From Rachicladosporium sp. CCFEE 5018 (lineage: Eukaryota; Ascomycota; Dothideomycetes; Cladosporiales; Cladosporiaceae), in assembly GCA_002077045.2 (NCBI GenBank), contig KZ111148.1:126083-190082 (forward strand): a DNA stretch of 64,000 bases, read 5' to 3'. Under the pieces are notes generated by a model. It saw only the letters and a list, made by a program, of their open reading frames with translations, ran no database searches and was not told the DNA's origin. Positions 1-11,734 of this stretch are shown here, piece after piece. The position numbers were made by a program, and so were the translations under genes. Position 1 is the first letter of the stretch. Every line of letters starts with the position of its first letter.

Positions 1-2795
1 GCAGAAAGCGTACACTTGCAACGTGCAGATATAGCTCGGCAAAAGGGCGAAGTACTGTGCGGAAGATGTGAACATATGCCAAGGATCGAGGTAGAGGAAG
101 ACATGATGAAGTACAATCCAACAGTCGAGAGCGTCGAAACGACCATGTTGGTAAAGAGATTGTTCCCAAGCGCAACACCGTCTTTGGCCGCAAGTTGTCG
201 GACCACAATCAATATAGCTGCGAAAGTCGTGTAGCACATGATGATGGCGTAGGTGATCATACTGCCCATGTACAGCTTCTTACTGCCCTGCGGCCGATTG
301 CCCATGGACAGAATGAATTGCATGGCGATGAGCAGTACGAGAATGTAGCGAAAGAGCACGAAGACGTAGAGTCCGATGTTGTGGCCGAAGGGATCTATCT
401 TGGGGTCCGAGAGAGAGCCCGCGACGAAGTAGAATGTCAGGTAGTAGTTGCCGAGCGAGAAGAAGCTGAAGAGCAGCTGCACGAATTGGTAGACAAATTC
501 GATGTGCAGCAGGATCTTACGGCCGATGGTGTGGTCGGTTTTCCAGACTTGCTTAAAGTGGAGTAGAGAGTAAACGGCGGCGAAGAAGGCGCCGTTCAGC
601 CAGCGGCGACGTTGGGAGACGAATTCGGGGACGGAGTCAGGCACGTCGGTCTCGCCTGTGGCGCTCTTGACGTACTTGAGCACCCATCGCTCGCTGCGCT
701 TGGCTACGAGCTCCCAGCAGAGGATGCGGTCTTCGGCGAGGTACATGTTCGCGGTAAACACATCCGCGCTCTGGCCATGCAGCGTCTCACCTTTAAAGTA
801 TTGACTGAGCGGTCCATGTCCAGTTTCGTCGTTTTGCAAAGCATGGTACCGGTAAGCACTCAGCGCACCAGGCAAGACCGTGATGTATCCGAACACAGAC
901 TCCAGCGGCTTATCGAGAATATTCGACATCTTGTACTCGAAGTTCTGACTGGCCACAAGCGGGTTCAGAAGACCAAGCCATGCCTTGCCCTTCATCGCCT
1001 TGATCTCACCAGCAGCTCCAGCAACGCTCGAGTCTCGATCGAATGCCTTCCAGAGATGATACAGCGAGTCGTCGCCAGGCTTGGTGCCGACATCCAGCAA
1101 TACGCACACATTCGGATTCAGGGCGCGACCAAAGGCGTTGAAGAACCAGCGATGCCTGTTCAACTTCTCCGCGTTCTTCTCCTTGAGACAAAAGATCATC
1201 TGGCAAGGCACGATTCCCTTCTCGGCGCCCTTGAACTTCAGGTCCGAGTCGAGTGAGACTTGCGTAGTGTACTCGTACACGTGCGCAGAGACTTCCTTTT
1301 GATTGACCAAGTTCTTCGCAATCCCGTCTTGATAGCAGCCCATGGCAGCCAAGGCGTCGAGTGTTCGAGGATGCACAGCTGCTCGCCCGTCGGAGATGAT
1401 GCAGACTACGATCTTCTGCCAGCCGTCCTTGCCCCAGGTGCGAGACTTGGTACGACTGCAGAAATGTGCGATGTTCCTCATGACGCCGTGCATAGTCCGG
1501 GTGAAGCCAATTTCATCTTCATTGTACATCGTAATGCAGATCAGTAGCTCCGTCTCGCGTGACGTGAAGCCAACGTTCTGTCGAAGCTTGTAGCCGCGCT
1601 CGACGAAGTCATTGGGATCGCAAGTCACGGCTGTGTAGCGCATGTGCGTAAACTCAATGTCATCTCTTCGTGGCAAGAATGAGTAAAGTATCGTCGGGAT
1701 CTTGCATTCCAGGATCAGCTCGCCGTTGATGAGCTTGACCTCCTTCTTCGCCATCTGTGCTTGTCGTGCACCGCGACGCTCTTGCTTGCCATCGGGCGCT
1801 GGACCGTACAATTCCTCGCCCTTCTCATCGTACAAATCTTCCGTGAACGTTGACTCCGACATGAAACTATCATGCTGACGCAGCTCTGGTCTTGACAGAT
1901 CGCTTTCTTCTGTGGGTAGTCCGAACACATCATCGCCCTCGATCGGCACCTCTGTCAGGTCACCATCCTGCTCGTCCTCTGCCACGGACACTGGTCGACC
2001 CCCTGCGAACAGTGGCTGCGGTGGTAGTGGCCTCTTGGGCGATCCACCGTACTGTGATGATGGTGTTCCCGGTCGTGGGCTGCCATTGATATCCGCTGGC
2101 TCGAATGCGACACTACTCGGAGGCGGTCTCGAGAAGTCGCTTGATACTCTCGACGGCGAATATGATCGTGATCTGGAATGCGATCCACTTGACGAAGGCC
2201 GATATGCCATGCAGCCAGGACCCTCAGAAGACGGCGGCCGGAACGATGGCGCACTGTCCATGATCGATGGCTGTCTTGAAGGTATTCTGCCGACATCCAT
2301 CCCAGCTGGTAGGTATGATCGCGCAAGTGGACTCGTCCGTCCCGATTGCGGAGGGAGATCTGGGACCTGGTTTGGGCCCTGGAATCGCACCCTCATGTTC
2401 GTCTTTCGCGGTATAGAATGTGTTGCTGGCGGCGCAGAGATGTCGCTCTCAACGTCGCGCAGTAGGTCGCCCAAGTCTTCCTCCGTCGTGACCTGACTGA
2501 TTGTGCTGCCACCGTCCGGTCGCGGTCCAACTCTCGCGCTTGATGACAAGTCTGAGACAGTAGGAGAACTCTGCGCAGGAGCTGCAGGTCTGGCGAAGCG
2601 TTGTCTGGCAGCTTCAAAGGCGTTGTTCGCTCTACTGCGCGCCGATGGGCCAGGTGAAGGTCGGGTTGGAGATGTGTTGTGGTTGTCGTTCAACAGGCGC
2701 ATAGACGCACCATCCGCAGTACTGTTCGTATCATTGTCTCCCGGGTAGCCTGGCGGAGGCCCATAGCTGTCGGGCGAATGTGGCGCGGAAGCCAT
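1..2795 (-). CDS. Chitin synthase (class I/II type), 3' end off the window, with an apparent one-base frameshift
   Basis: A processive plasma-membrane glycosyltransferase making chitin from UDP-GlcNAc for wall and septum. The ATG at 2795 opens a Pro/Ser-rich, probably disordered N-terminus of about 280 residues. The catalytic core follows, with the chitin synthase signatures EDR at residues 688-690 and QRRRW at 728-732, then several hydrophobic membrane segments. Tyr/Phe-rich stretches such as [16 protein letters not shown] and [20 protein letters not shown] are typical of division-1 (class I-III) enzymes. Near 99-101 the family reading jumps frame: the expected PWHMFTS segment and what follows lie in the next frame down to base 1, consistent with one missing base. 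The C-terminal membrane region lies beyond the window. Family assignment is secure; the exact class is not. Confidence 0.93.
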   Translation of the reverse strand, partial: MASAPHSPDSYGPPPGYPGDNDTNSTADGASMRLLNDNHNTSPTRPSPGPSARSRANNAFEAARQRFARPAAPAQSSPTVSDLSSSARVGPRPDGGSTISQVTTEEDLGDLLRDVESDISAPPATHSIPRKTNMRVRFQGPNQVPDLPPQSGRTSPLARSYLPAGMDVGRIPSRQPSIMDSAPSFRPPSSEGPGCMAYRPSSSGSHSRSRSYSPSRVSSDFSRPPPSSVAFEPADINGSPRPGTPSSQYGGSPKRPLPPQPLFAGGRPVSVAEDEQDGDLTEVPIEGDDVFGLPTEESDLSRPELRQHDSFMSESTFTEDLYDEKGEELYGPAPDGKQERRGARQAQMAKKEVKLINGELILECKIPTILYSFLPRRDDIEFTHMRYTAVTCDPNDFVERGYKLRQNVGFTSRETELLICITMYNEDEIGFTRTMHGVMRNIAHFCSRTKSRTWGKDGWQKIVVCIISDGRAAVHPRTLDALAAMGCYQDGIAKNLVNQKEVSAHVYEYTTQVSLDSDLKFKGAEKGIVPCQMIFCLKEKNAEKLNRHRWFFNAFGRALNPNVCVLLDVGTKPGDDSLYHLWKAFDRDSSVAGAAGEIKAMKGKAWLGLLNPLVASQNFEYKMSNILDKPLESVFGYITVLPGALSAYRYHALQNDETGHGPLSQYFKGETLHGQSADVFTANMYLAEDRILCWELVAKRSERWVLKYVKSATGETDVPDSVPEFVSQRRRWLNGAFFAAVYSLLHFKQVWKTDHTIGRKILLHIEFVYQFVQLLFSFFSLGNYYLTFYFVAGSLSDPKIDPFGHNIGLYVFVLFRYILVLLIAMQFILSMGNRPQGSKKLYMGSMITYAIIMCYTTFAAILIVVRQLAAKDGVALGNNLFTNMVVSTLSTVGLYFIMSSSTSILGICSHLPHSTSPFCRAISARCKCTLS

Positions 2796-4003
2796 GTCGT
2801 CTCAAGATAGTAACTTGAGGAATGTGACTGCAATGCTGTCGATGCTCTGCTGTTTAGACTAGTCAATCGCGCATGGTGTTGGGTGTTGAGTCGGATCAGC
2901 GTCAAGCGAGTGTTGAGATGCCTGTAGGATCTTGTAGATGCTGGGGCTTATGTCTGTCAGGTCGATCCAATGAGATAATGCTTTGTAGGCATTGCTATTT
3001 TGAACTCCGGTTGCCAGATACACTCGCATAGCAACGCCCCACAGCGGAGATCTACAAGATCTGCCGAGCCGAAGCTCCCCGTCCTTGAGCAAACAATGCA
3101 CGGACTGTGGATCGTTCTTGGCGGCCGTTGGAGTGGCCTACCGGAACTTAATCATACAAGTGCTATCGAATGTGCTGCTGAACAGCCCTACTTTCCGAGC
3201 AACGCCGCTAAAATGAAGTCCATAACAATGCTCTGACCAATGTAACCCACCAGCCGTACCGCCTGTTCTGTGTGCCCGCGGTGCTAGCCATGTCGTTGCT
3301 GTCGTATACTCGAATGAGAGTCTCGGTCGTATTCAATGCCATTGTAATCATAACATTCGTTGCGGATGATGTGGTAGCTCAGAAGCGTCTTTCCGGGAAG
3401 CTGTGCGCCTATCCACCGGCTTCTCCATGAACGCTGCCACCTAATGCATCACGCGGAGACTGGACTGCTCATGCCACGATGCTCGCTCTGCGTTATATCT
3501 GTCTGCGAGTTGTCTTGGCATCTTCAACCTGCACCGCCATCGTCTCGCACGAAAGCACCCTTCCCTATCAGCATGCCAGGCCGTATAGAGACCGGTGGCT
3601 GACTGATCCATTGTCGCTGTGCAGCATCGGGATTGTCCTGAGGTAGGCCGGGTCATGTCGATCCTGGCTTGAAGCAGCAGCTCGATCAAAGTAGCCTGCC
3701 AAGCAATGCCGTCTTTGATGCGTTCCGGACCGCAAGGTTCGCAGTGTGGCCCAGTCTTTCCAGCTCCGTCATTCGTCGTATCTCTACTCGTCCGATCTGT
3801 GCAGTGCCTTAAACTACGATCATTCTCACCGCGAGTGTCAAACTGCGGATGTAGCGTCAATGAGAGGGCATACTGGCTTGCGCTATCCGATGGATCTCGG
3901 CAGTGCTCAGATAGACCGTCCCGTATACTTGTGCGAGGAATCGCCGGCGAGGCAACGAGCTTCTCCCACTGAGCTCTTCAGATGTTTGAAGAAGCGCAAT
4001 TTC
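2796..4003. other. Intergenic: chitin synthase promoter and 3' flank of the kinase-like gene
   Basis: About 1.2 kb between two minus-strand genes. It should hold the upstream control region of the chitin synthase. The longest ORF (3441-3860, minus) has no recognisable domain or fungal codon pattern, so I do not call a gene. Confidence 0.5.
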
Positions 4004-6641
4004 CTACGACTGAACATGGATCTCGTCGGATGCATTCGTAGTCACACCGTTCTGAGTAGCTCGCGGAGGAGAGTCGCTTTCGTTGAAGCTCGTGGCCTGG
4101 CTCAGATGTACAGTGTCGCTGACATTGACACTTGCTCGAGGCGTGGAATCGGCTGTGTCTGGCCAAGATGCGCACGCGGAGGTGCCAACCTCGGATGTGG
4201 ATACGTCTGGCTCGTTCAGGTGCATGTCTTGGAGCATCTCTTCGTCAAAGCCGGAGTCTTGATGCAGAGGTGGCCCATATAGACTTCTCTCGTTCAAGTC
4301 TTCGGTGGAGGTTATGCAGCTGTCCGCATTATCAGCGTGTCCCTTATGCGCACCGGTGGCCGTCGAGATTGGAGTGAAAGAGTCAAATCTAGCGTCCGGC
4401 AGCTCGAGGATTCGACCCTCAGGGGTGCTCTGGTCATCGTCAATGGCAAGATACACCTTTCCACTTCTTCGGCTCGGACAGCCTGGCGACAGTGAGAGAC
4501 TAGTCGCACTTGTTGCTGTCTCACCGCAACCGCAAGGTGAGCTGCGTCTTCGTCGACTAGAAATTGGGCTTCGTCCTCGACTGTGGCCAACGATCCAGCT
4601 ACCTGAGCTCGCGAAGTGATAGCTGATATTTCCCGTTGGACTGGAGATCTCCAGAGGATCAACGTAGGTGACTTGATCTTCGGTATAGGATGCAGAGTCG
4701 ACATAGCCACCGCGGGTGTGTCGATGCATTTCATCGAGCGTTACCGTAAGGTCAGGATCAATGTACTCTTTATCGGAACGATGCACGGTCGAGTTGCTGG
4801 AGTCAGAAGCCTTCAAGTCGTTGAGCGTAGTACCATGCCTTCCCGGGTCCGAGCTTCTCAGTGGATCAGCCATGTCGCGAGACGAACGTCCAGCTTCGTC
4901 AGGTATCAGCAATAGAAGACGTGCAGCACTTGCCCTCGCCTGCGGCCGCGTCTCGAGACACGTATCAACAATCTGGCAGTACCAGCCAGGTATATTACTA
5001 CCCAAGGGTCGTAATGGTCGTGCTTTGTCGGGAACATCGTTTTCTTCAGCCAGACCCCACAGCACCATACCAAGTTGATACAGATCCGTCTTCACACTGA
5101 TATGCATACCGATGCGCTGACCTGAGTCAATGAGTCGACCCAACTCAGGCGGCTCCCAGCCGACAGGACACCCACGACGATTGATGTCAATGATGAGCGC
5201 GTTGTCGTGGTCGTCAATGACAATGTTCGAGAGAGTAAAGTCGCCCTGGATGAAGCCGGCTTCGTGAATGTCGGAAAGTCCTGCGATGATCTGACTAGTC
5301 CACTTCTCACGGCGAGTCCACTCAAGCGTACCCGCGTAATCGTATATGATGTCAACGAGGGCTCCTCGTGATGCGTATGAAATGAGGAGACCTCTGACTG
5401 AGCGGCCGGACTCATCTGTGACCAAGCCTTCCAATTTGACGACGTGGCTGCTGTCACTCAGTGCATCAAGTGCATTGACCTCATACAGGAACTCATCAAC
5501 GGTGTCCGGCCCTGCAATCTCCTTCTTGACGAGCAATTTGCCATGAGCATGTACCTTGTACACAAAGCCCGAGAGATGTGACTCGAAGTCAAGTTCACTC
5601 TCGCGGTAATGCGGACAGCTTACATGACCAAATAGTGATGTAGCCGGATACTGAATGATCTCATTCGCGTCTTCACTGACATGGACATGAAGTTGACCAT
5701 CGTCCCGTGTCGTCTGTAGCTTGAGGTTGGTGACGGTGTCATAAAATGCTATGTCTTCCAGACTCTCGTGGATTGCCTCGAAGATGCGGAAGCTCTTGTC
5801 ACGTTGATAGCGCATTGATTTCAAGTCCTCCTCGAGAGAGCCCTCAACAGGATCATTGTAATCGAGAGATATTGTGACCCGTCGCCATTTGATCGGAGAC
5901 TCGGCGTAAGTGACGAAGTACTTCTCCCGCTTGCTCTTGTCTCGAAACGACATGCTCAAGTTGAGAATCCATGATCGATCAAATGCAGATCGAACGGCAG
6001 CTTGGGCGGCTTCTTCATTTGCTTCGTCGGTGATAGAATCATTGTCAAGCCAAGTACCTCCATGAAAGTCTTGTTCACCAACATGATTGGGGGAATTCCC
6101 TTGCTGTGAATGCTGCAGGTGTTCCAATGACGGTAGTCGCTCACTACTGACGTGGTTCGAATGGCTGTGCTTACGTGCGTGAATAACTGGAGCAGATGCC
6201 GAGGGATTGGATGTCGGCGGTGGCGAGAGCCTCCGCTGGGCAATGCCAGTGCAACTTCGACGTGTCAGGCTGAGGGGCCGGCATGCAGGGTAGCCTCGTA
6301 TCGGTGGCGGCAGGCACAGTCTGTCAGACAATCGTGCTGCTGGTGCGGCCTCCGCCTCGGAGACAGTCAAATCGACAGCACCTGGCGTCGAGTCCTCCTC
6401 TGCCAATCCACCGTCAACGATCTCGGCTTCCTCTACCACAGGCTCCTCGATCTCGAGCTCCTCTTTTTTCGCGCCCAGTGTCGGTAACATCGTGATGTCT
6501 CCTCAGCTTACTCCTCAAGGTATTCAGCAGACTCGCTCGCCTTCCGAGCTTCCCCTCTGGACTTCCACCCGTTCCAGTAATTTCAATCCTGACATCGACA
6601 TCTTCCATCTCTGTCCCACTACCAAACGGCAAATGAGGCAT
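4004..6641 (-). CDS. Protein kinase-like protein with degenerate HRD and DFG motifs
   Basis: An uninterrupted frame from the ATG at 6490 encodes 828 residues. The N-terminal ~300 residues are acidic or low complexity; a kinase-like domain spans about 310-530, and a long Ser/Thr-rich tail follows. Numbered from that ATG, the VAIK-type lysine is K322 or K323, the C-helix Glu is probably E337, the HRD loop reads QGD (D417) with N422, DFG reads DIN (D435), and the APE-like segment is EPPEL near 446-450. Both catalytic Asp and the metal-binding Asn are kept while His, Arg and Gly are lost, so activity is uncertain. A better start may be the ATG at 6641: exon 6641-6512, a 49-nt GTAAGC...AAG intron (6463-6511), then the main exon. 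This joins in phase to give 862 residues with a convincing N-terminus. The substrate is unknown. Confidence 0.75.
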
Positions 6642-9033
6642 CTTTGGACTGACCACTCACGGCTCAGTCCGAAGTGGCAGTTCAGTAGTATTGTAGCACT
6701 CTTCGCAAGCGAGGTCGTTATCGTCCTGAGGCAGTACGTAGCACGTTCGGCGGCCTTGTGCTACCTTGGAAGCGGGGAGCCATGCGGTCGTGTCTGGATG
6801 CGTGCAATGGCTGGGAAATGCTGTGTCGCTCCAGTCGAGAAGACAGGTCGATTAAGCGATCCCTTAGGTGTTGCCCAGCAATCGCAGGTAGGGATACATG
6901 CATCAAGTCATATCGAGGTCTTGCAACGCATGTGTTGATACCAGGGTTGTTTCAGAAGGGTAGATGATGTTTTCCCTGTGCTAAGTCGAGTACGGCGGAA
7001 TGGATGACTCCTTGAGCCTGCTGTGCTCGGGCACACGCGCCCCTGGGGGGTTGGGAGCGGTGTGTATTTGCGGAGCCTTGAACGATGTTCGCGGTGTGAA
7101 GTGCTGGCAACGGAGCGAGCCAATCACAGCCGGTCTCACAGAACGAAATCATGAGACCCACGATCTCTCATGGACAAGATCAATGCCTCGAGATCATCAG
7201 AAGAGACTTGGAACGGCGGATAGTATGATGTTGTGCGAGTATCATCAAGGTACCAGCCGTGAGCACATGGGCATTACATACTCCACCGTCGCGCATACGC
7301 TTTCCAGCCTCGTGTTGGATTTCACACTCGCACCAATCCTACCCGTGCCTTTCTAGCATGCACTGTGCCGTCAACCCAACATCGTTGGTCGACGACGGCA
7401 CAGCTGCCCATCCTCCGCCCCATAATCACGTCGAGGGTGAGGTCACTCATCAATCCCCCATACTCGCGCACGCGCACTCCGACCCATTGGCTCTGACGGC
7501 CATTTCGAGCAAATCGCAGTAAGCCTCGGGCAGCAACACGCAGTACAGATCACTTAGGCAGCGCCTCTTTGCAAACGCCTGCAAGAAGCAGCGAGCCGTA
7601 AATGACTGTACGACCAGTGCTGGAAAGCCACGACATCACTTTGCAAAGAGACCTGTAGGAACGGCAGCCGCAGTAGTGCTGCATGATGCATGCAGTTCGC
7701 CTCGAGATTCGGGATTCGCTGACTCGTGGGACCATCTGAACAACGGGTACATGAGAGGTATACAGCATTGGGCAACGTGTAGCTAATTAATGATGCTTCT
7801 AGAGCTGGCATACCTACCAGGGAGCTGACTATCATGATCCAACGCCTGTCAACGGGCCTCGAGGTAGGCTCAAACCAACCTACATGTACGCACTAGACCC
7901 GGTGGAGCCGCTTTCTCGGACAATGAGCCTTGTTATGCTCTGCTCATTCTGATGCTGGCGCGGTAGAAAATGCGCGTGGTGTACCACCAGCAACCACCGG
8001 CCACAATGACGATGCCCATGCACTGCACTCACTGTCTCCAGACTCGCCGCTATGTTTTGAACTGGCGGTCTCGAAGGAGCTATCGCGGATCTCTGCTTCG
8101 ACTGCATTGAAATTATAATAATGCATGGCAGATGAGGCTTTTGGCTACCGGTAAGCATGTATCGTATCTGCCACAGCACTTCTTCAGCACGTCGTGAACT
8201 TGCAGGCGGATGCACAGTGTTCAAACTCTTCGTCTGGATGCTACTTCAGCACCGGTTTCCCAGGTCGGCCGGAGCTGAATGCATTTCTGGCGTTGCCTCA
8301 CCTTCCTTTCGAAGCCTTCTACCATGACCTCCAGCCATCGAGGCAGCTTCCCTGCCCGGAGGCGTTCTACAGCGAGCCTAGGTTCTGGGACATCTGCCGC
8401 CCGTCTGCCAGCACACGCTCTGAAAGGAGATAGCCGACGATGCACTCGACAGCTGACATTAAAGATCGTCAGAGAAGTACGGACTTCCACACGAGACATC
8501 TCGCCCAGTGCGGTGGTCGTCAACAAGGGCCTGTCGTCGAGATCTATCAAATAGGCCGGCACATATGCGAGGGTTCTCACCATCAAAGTAGGAGGCATGC
8601 TCCGCGATCCTCGACTCTAAGACATTGCCACGACGCAGGAGGTACCTCGTCCCCCTCGGTCTGCGGAAGCACATGCATTGGCAAAAGCACCATCTTGTTC
8701 CCATGGAAGAGCGACAAATCTTACAAACCAGCTTCCCAGATCTGGCTTCACACCTGCGCAGGTTCCAGGTCTGGAATGGCTCCAGCCGTATATCTAGAGC
8801 ACCCACGGCTGGGGAGTATGCCTAATCGACGGCATTCGGTCTAAGATTTCGGGGCAGGTCTTCTCGATGGCATGGCATTCAAGCGAGCAACGTAATCTAA
8901 TGGCGCATGGAAGTCTCGCCAAAGCCAAGTCTTCTCACTCTTTTCGTCGCGAGTACGTCCACAGCAGTGCAAGTGATTCAACGCAACCAGGAAGAAAAGA
9001 TCGCAGGATCGCCTGGCTGCTACATGATTAATC
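6642..9033. other. Gene-poor intergenic stretch
   Basis: About 2.4 kb in which I see no secure gene. The most protein-like reading is a 125-codon minus-strand ORF (8221-8598), whose C-terminal part (PRWLEVMVEGFERKVRQRQ) could be a gene remnant. It matches nothing I know and lacks clear flanking exons. No transposon termini, long terminal repeats or RIP-like AT-rich blocks are visible. Confidence 0.4.
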
Positions 9034-9623
9034 CTCCAAGGCTGCGTCGTCTCATGCCCACAGCAGTGACTGCAGTCATAGTAGCCCAAGAAGTCTTAAG
9101 ACACTAGGTCCAGAGATCGACGCCGTACCTACGCCTCACAGCCGCAATATTCCTCTCCGAGATCGCATGATCTCATACTCGCAGTCGTGAGTAGCATCAA
9201 CGTAGTAACAGCGAGTTCGGCAAAATGGGGAGAGAAGGGAGATATTAGACCCGAAATCAACTTACCTTTCTCTCCGAGGGTACAACATCTCGTACCCACA
9301 ATCGCAAGTACCATTATATCAGCACAAGGAACCTCTAAACCAATCCGAGTAAGAGGCGACAAAATTGACCGACCCCAGTAGTGATCTCTCTCCGAGACCG
9401 CGTTCTCTCATACTCACGGTCGCAGCCACCACGACAGTAGCCCAAGACACCCCAAAAATAATGAGAGCAACCGGCAGCCAAGATGCCTAGAAACCGCACA
9501 CAGCTCTCTCCGTGACCACATGATCTCATACCCACAGTCGTGATTACCACGACGTTAGCACAAAAATCCTCGAAAACTCCCTGAGAAAGAAGTCGCTGAT
9601 CAGCATCTCCGTCACATAACTTA
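9034..9623. repeat. Degenerate tandem array, period about 118 bp, five copies
   Basis: Each unit carries a CTCTCCGAG-like block followed about 19 bp later by CTCATACYCRCAGTCG and then a GTAGCNCAAGA-like block. The CTCTCCGAG block starts at 9153, 9270, 9388 and 9506, giving spacings of 117, 118 and 118; a weaker fifth copy lies near 9034. The CTCATAC anchor falls at 9051, 9172, 9289, 9407 and 9525. The period is not a multiple of three and units differ at many positions, so this is an old non-coding minisatellite. Short minus-strand ORFs within it (around 9129-9362 and 9335-9550) are artefacts of the repeat. It lies beyond the 3' end of the BEM1 homologue. Confidence 0.85.
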
Positions 9624-9707
9624 GCTATCGCATCGCCTCAACGCCTCAACACCTTACGCCTCCCATCCCCCAATTCCCTTACCCCCAACCCCAGCCCTTC
9701 ATCCCCC

Positions 9708-11734
9708 TTAGCTCCCCGCAGCCCTCACAGCCAGCGTCAATTTCTCATTCCTCTCAACCGCAATATCCAGATCCTCATCCCCTTCAAGGCGATAGTACTC
9801 CCCATCCCGCTCATCCCGGTACTCAATCTCCAGGACCTCCTCCCCCGCGCCTCTGAACTCGAGTTTCCTCCGCTCCACGATTCTCTGGTATAGGGAGGCG
9901 AAATCGAATTGCCCTCGTGGAGGAAGGCGGAGTACCACGCAGGTATCGCGATCGAACCAGGCTTTCACTTTTACGGGCTGGGTTGAGCTGGGTTGGGAGG
10001 AGGTGGGTTGTGTGGAGGTAGCGGATTGTTGGGAGGGGAGGGTGTATTCGGAGGGTGAGCGGTAGTGTTGTTGTTGGCCTTGCTGCGGTTGCTGTTGTTG
10101 CTGGGAGAGGTTGTTGGCGGAGAGTGAAGGCTGTCCTCGTTGATGGGTATAAGGCGTATTCGAAGCCTGGCTCTGCGAGTGCTGATGTGCGCTTACGACT
10201 GAGCCTTGCCGTGAGTGGTCTTGCGATGCTGCGTCGCCGTTGCTGTAGGGGTTTTGCGAGGCTTGGGAGTATCGTTGCTGGGGCTCTGAGGGTCTTGCGT
10301 GTTCATTCAGGTCTGCGACGCTGGGATCGACTTCGTAGTCGCCTTCTCGCGGCGCGAAGAAGTTCCGCACCAGCGAGGAGGTTGTGATGTGTTGTTGCAT
10401 GTTCAGCAGATCCCGTAGATACTGATCGAGGTTCTCCCTCCGCCCTTCGCTGATATTGTCTGTGACGAACTTCACAGGTCCAGGCATATATGGCAGCGTT
10501 CTCGACTTCCCGGACACCTGTCCAGCCTCCTCAGGAAATGCGTTGATCAAGTTGATCTGCAGTTCGTAAAAGTCCTCATATATCCTCGACAGGTCCCAGT
10601 GCGTGTTGTTCGACAGCTTGCACTCCACCACAAAGTGGAACTTGTCATCTGCGAAGGTATGAGTCGGCACGCTTGCTCGTACAGGCGCAAAGAGGTTCTG
10701 CTGCTGTTGTTGCTGGTATGCGTAGTTGCTCGGTGTCCGCTCGTGCCCATGTCCGTGGCCATATCCGCTCTGCAAGCTCATCCTCTCCATACCCTGCGTG
10801 ACTGCCTGCGACTGCTGCTGGCTGCTCGACACTGTCCCGAGCGGTATACTCGTGTTCTTGTACTCCGCAGCCATCTTCTTCCACTCCTCCACCCTCGGTA
10901 TGCCCGCCTTCTGCACCGCCGCGATCGGATCCTCTGCCGCCTTCCCTGTCGTCATGTCCCTTATTTCAATGAACGACACAGGTATCAAACCCGGCCCTCC
11001 CAGCCTCGTGATAGGTTTCGCGACAAACCACTCCGGATTCGACTGCGCAATCACAATGATCGCCTCTCCCTCCTTCGCATCCAGCTCATCCGGCCTCTCA
11101 GCATTGAAATCATAGCTCACAATCCCATACACTCCCGCCGGTGACCGTCCCCCAATACTCTTACTCACTCGATGCCCAGGCATAGGCGGCGCATTCCCAC
11201 TCGACATGGCGCTATTCCTCGACCCCGCAGCCACGCTCCTCGAAGGCGTCGAGCCTTCTGCGTACCCACTATCGTGCGTCGTGCCCGTAGACTTCGTCGA
11301 GTCCCCGCTGTCCCGTACAGTCTTGCCCACCTCCTCAAAGTACTTCACTGGCACCAGTCCGCGGGTGTTCTGCAGCGGATTGCAGGCTTCGTACCAGTCT
11401 GGGTCGTTTTCGCGTGAGACTACGTGGAGGAAGTCGCCGGCGGAGAAGGAAAGGTAGTGGGGTGGGTCGATCGGGGCTGTGTAGTCGTAGAGCGCTTTGA
11501 TTACCTGCGCTGCTTGTCAGTATGTGCGCCGGCCTCATTGCGAATCCAGTCATATCCTCACTTTCTTGGGCGGTTCTATGGCTATCGCGTCCTTCTGTGG
11601 TATACTGATCTGTACTGGTTTGCTGTCATGCTTCCCTGACCCTACGTCGCTTTGACGAGAGCGCCGAAACTGCACCAGGGTTAGCGAATCCCGGTGTCGC
11701 ATGGATGGCAAGGCCTTATTTTTACCTTTACCAT
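9708..11734 (-). CDS. BEM1: BEM1-like polarity scaffold (SH3-SH3-PX-PB1)
   Basis: A cortical scaffold that brings together Cdc42, its exchange factor Cdc24 (through PB1) and PAK kinase at sites of polarised growth. Three exons are inferred: 11734-11726, 11669-11562 and 11504-9708, with introns of 56 nt (11670-11725, CTAAC branch site, ends GTAAAA/CAG) and 57 nt (11505-11561, GTGAGG/CAG). All junctions keep frame and give 637 residues. SH3-1 begins VIKALYDYTA (about 40-97), SH3-2 begins GVYGIVSYDF (about 163-221), PX covers about 321-424 and PB1 550-637, starting VKVKAWFDRD and containing the acidic LEGDEDLDIA segment. A Gln/Ser-rich linker lies before PB1. The largest single-exon ORF starts at 11354 and would lose SH3-1, so it is not the real start. 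Confidence 0.93.

Noticed and set aside
3441..3860. 139-codon minus-strand ORF between the kinase-like gene and the chitin synthase
   Set aside because: Composition (Cys, His, Arg and Met scattered) is unlike coding sequence in this window, and no motif or splice context supports it.
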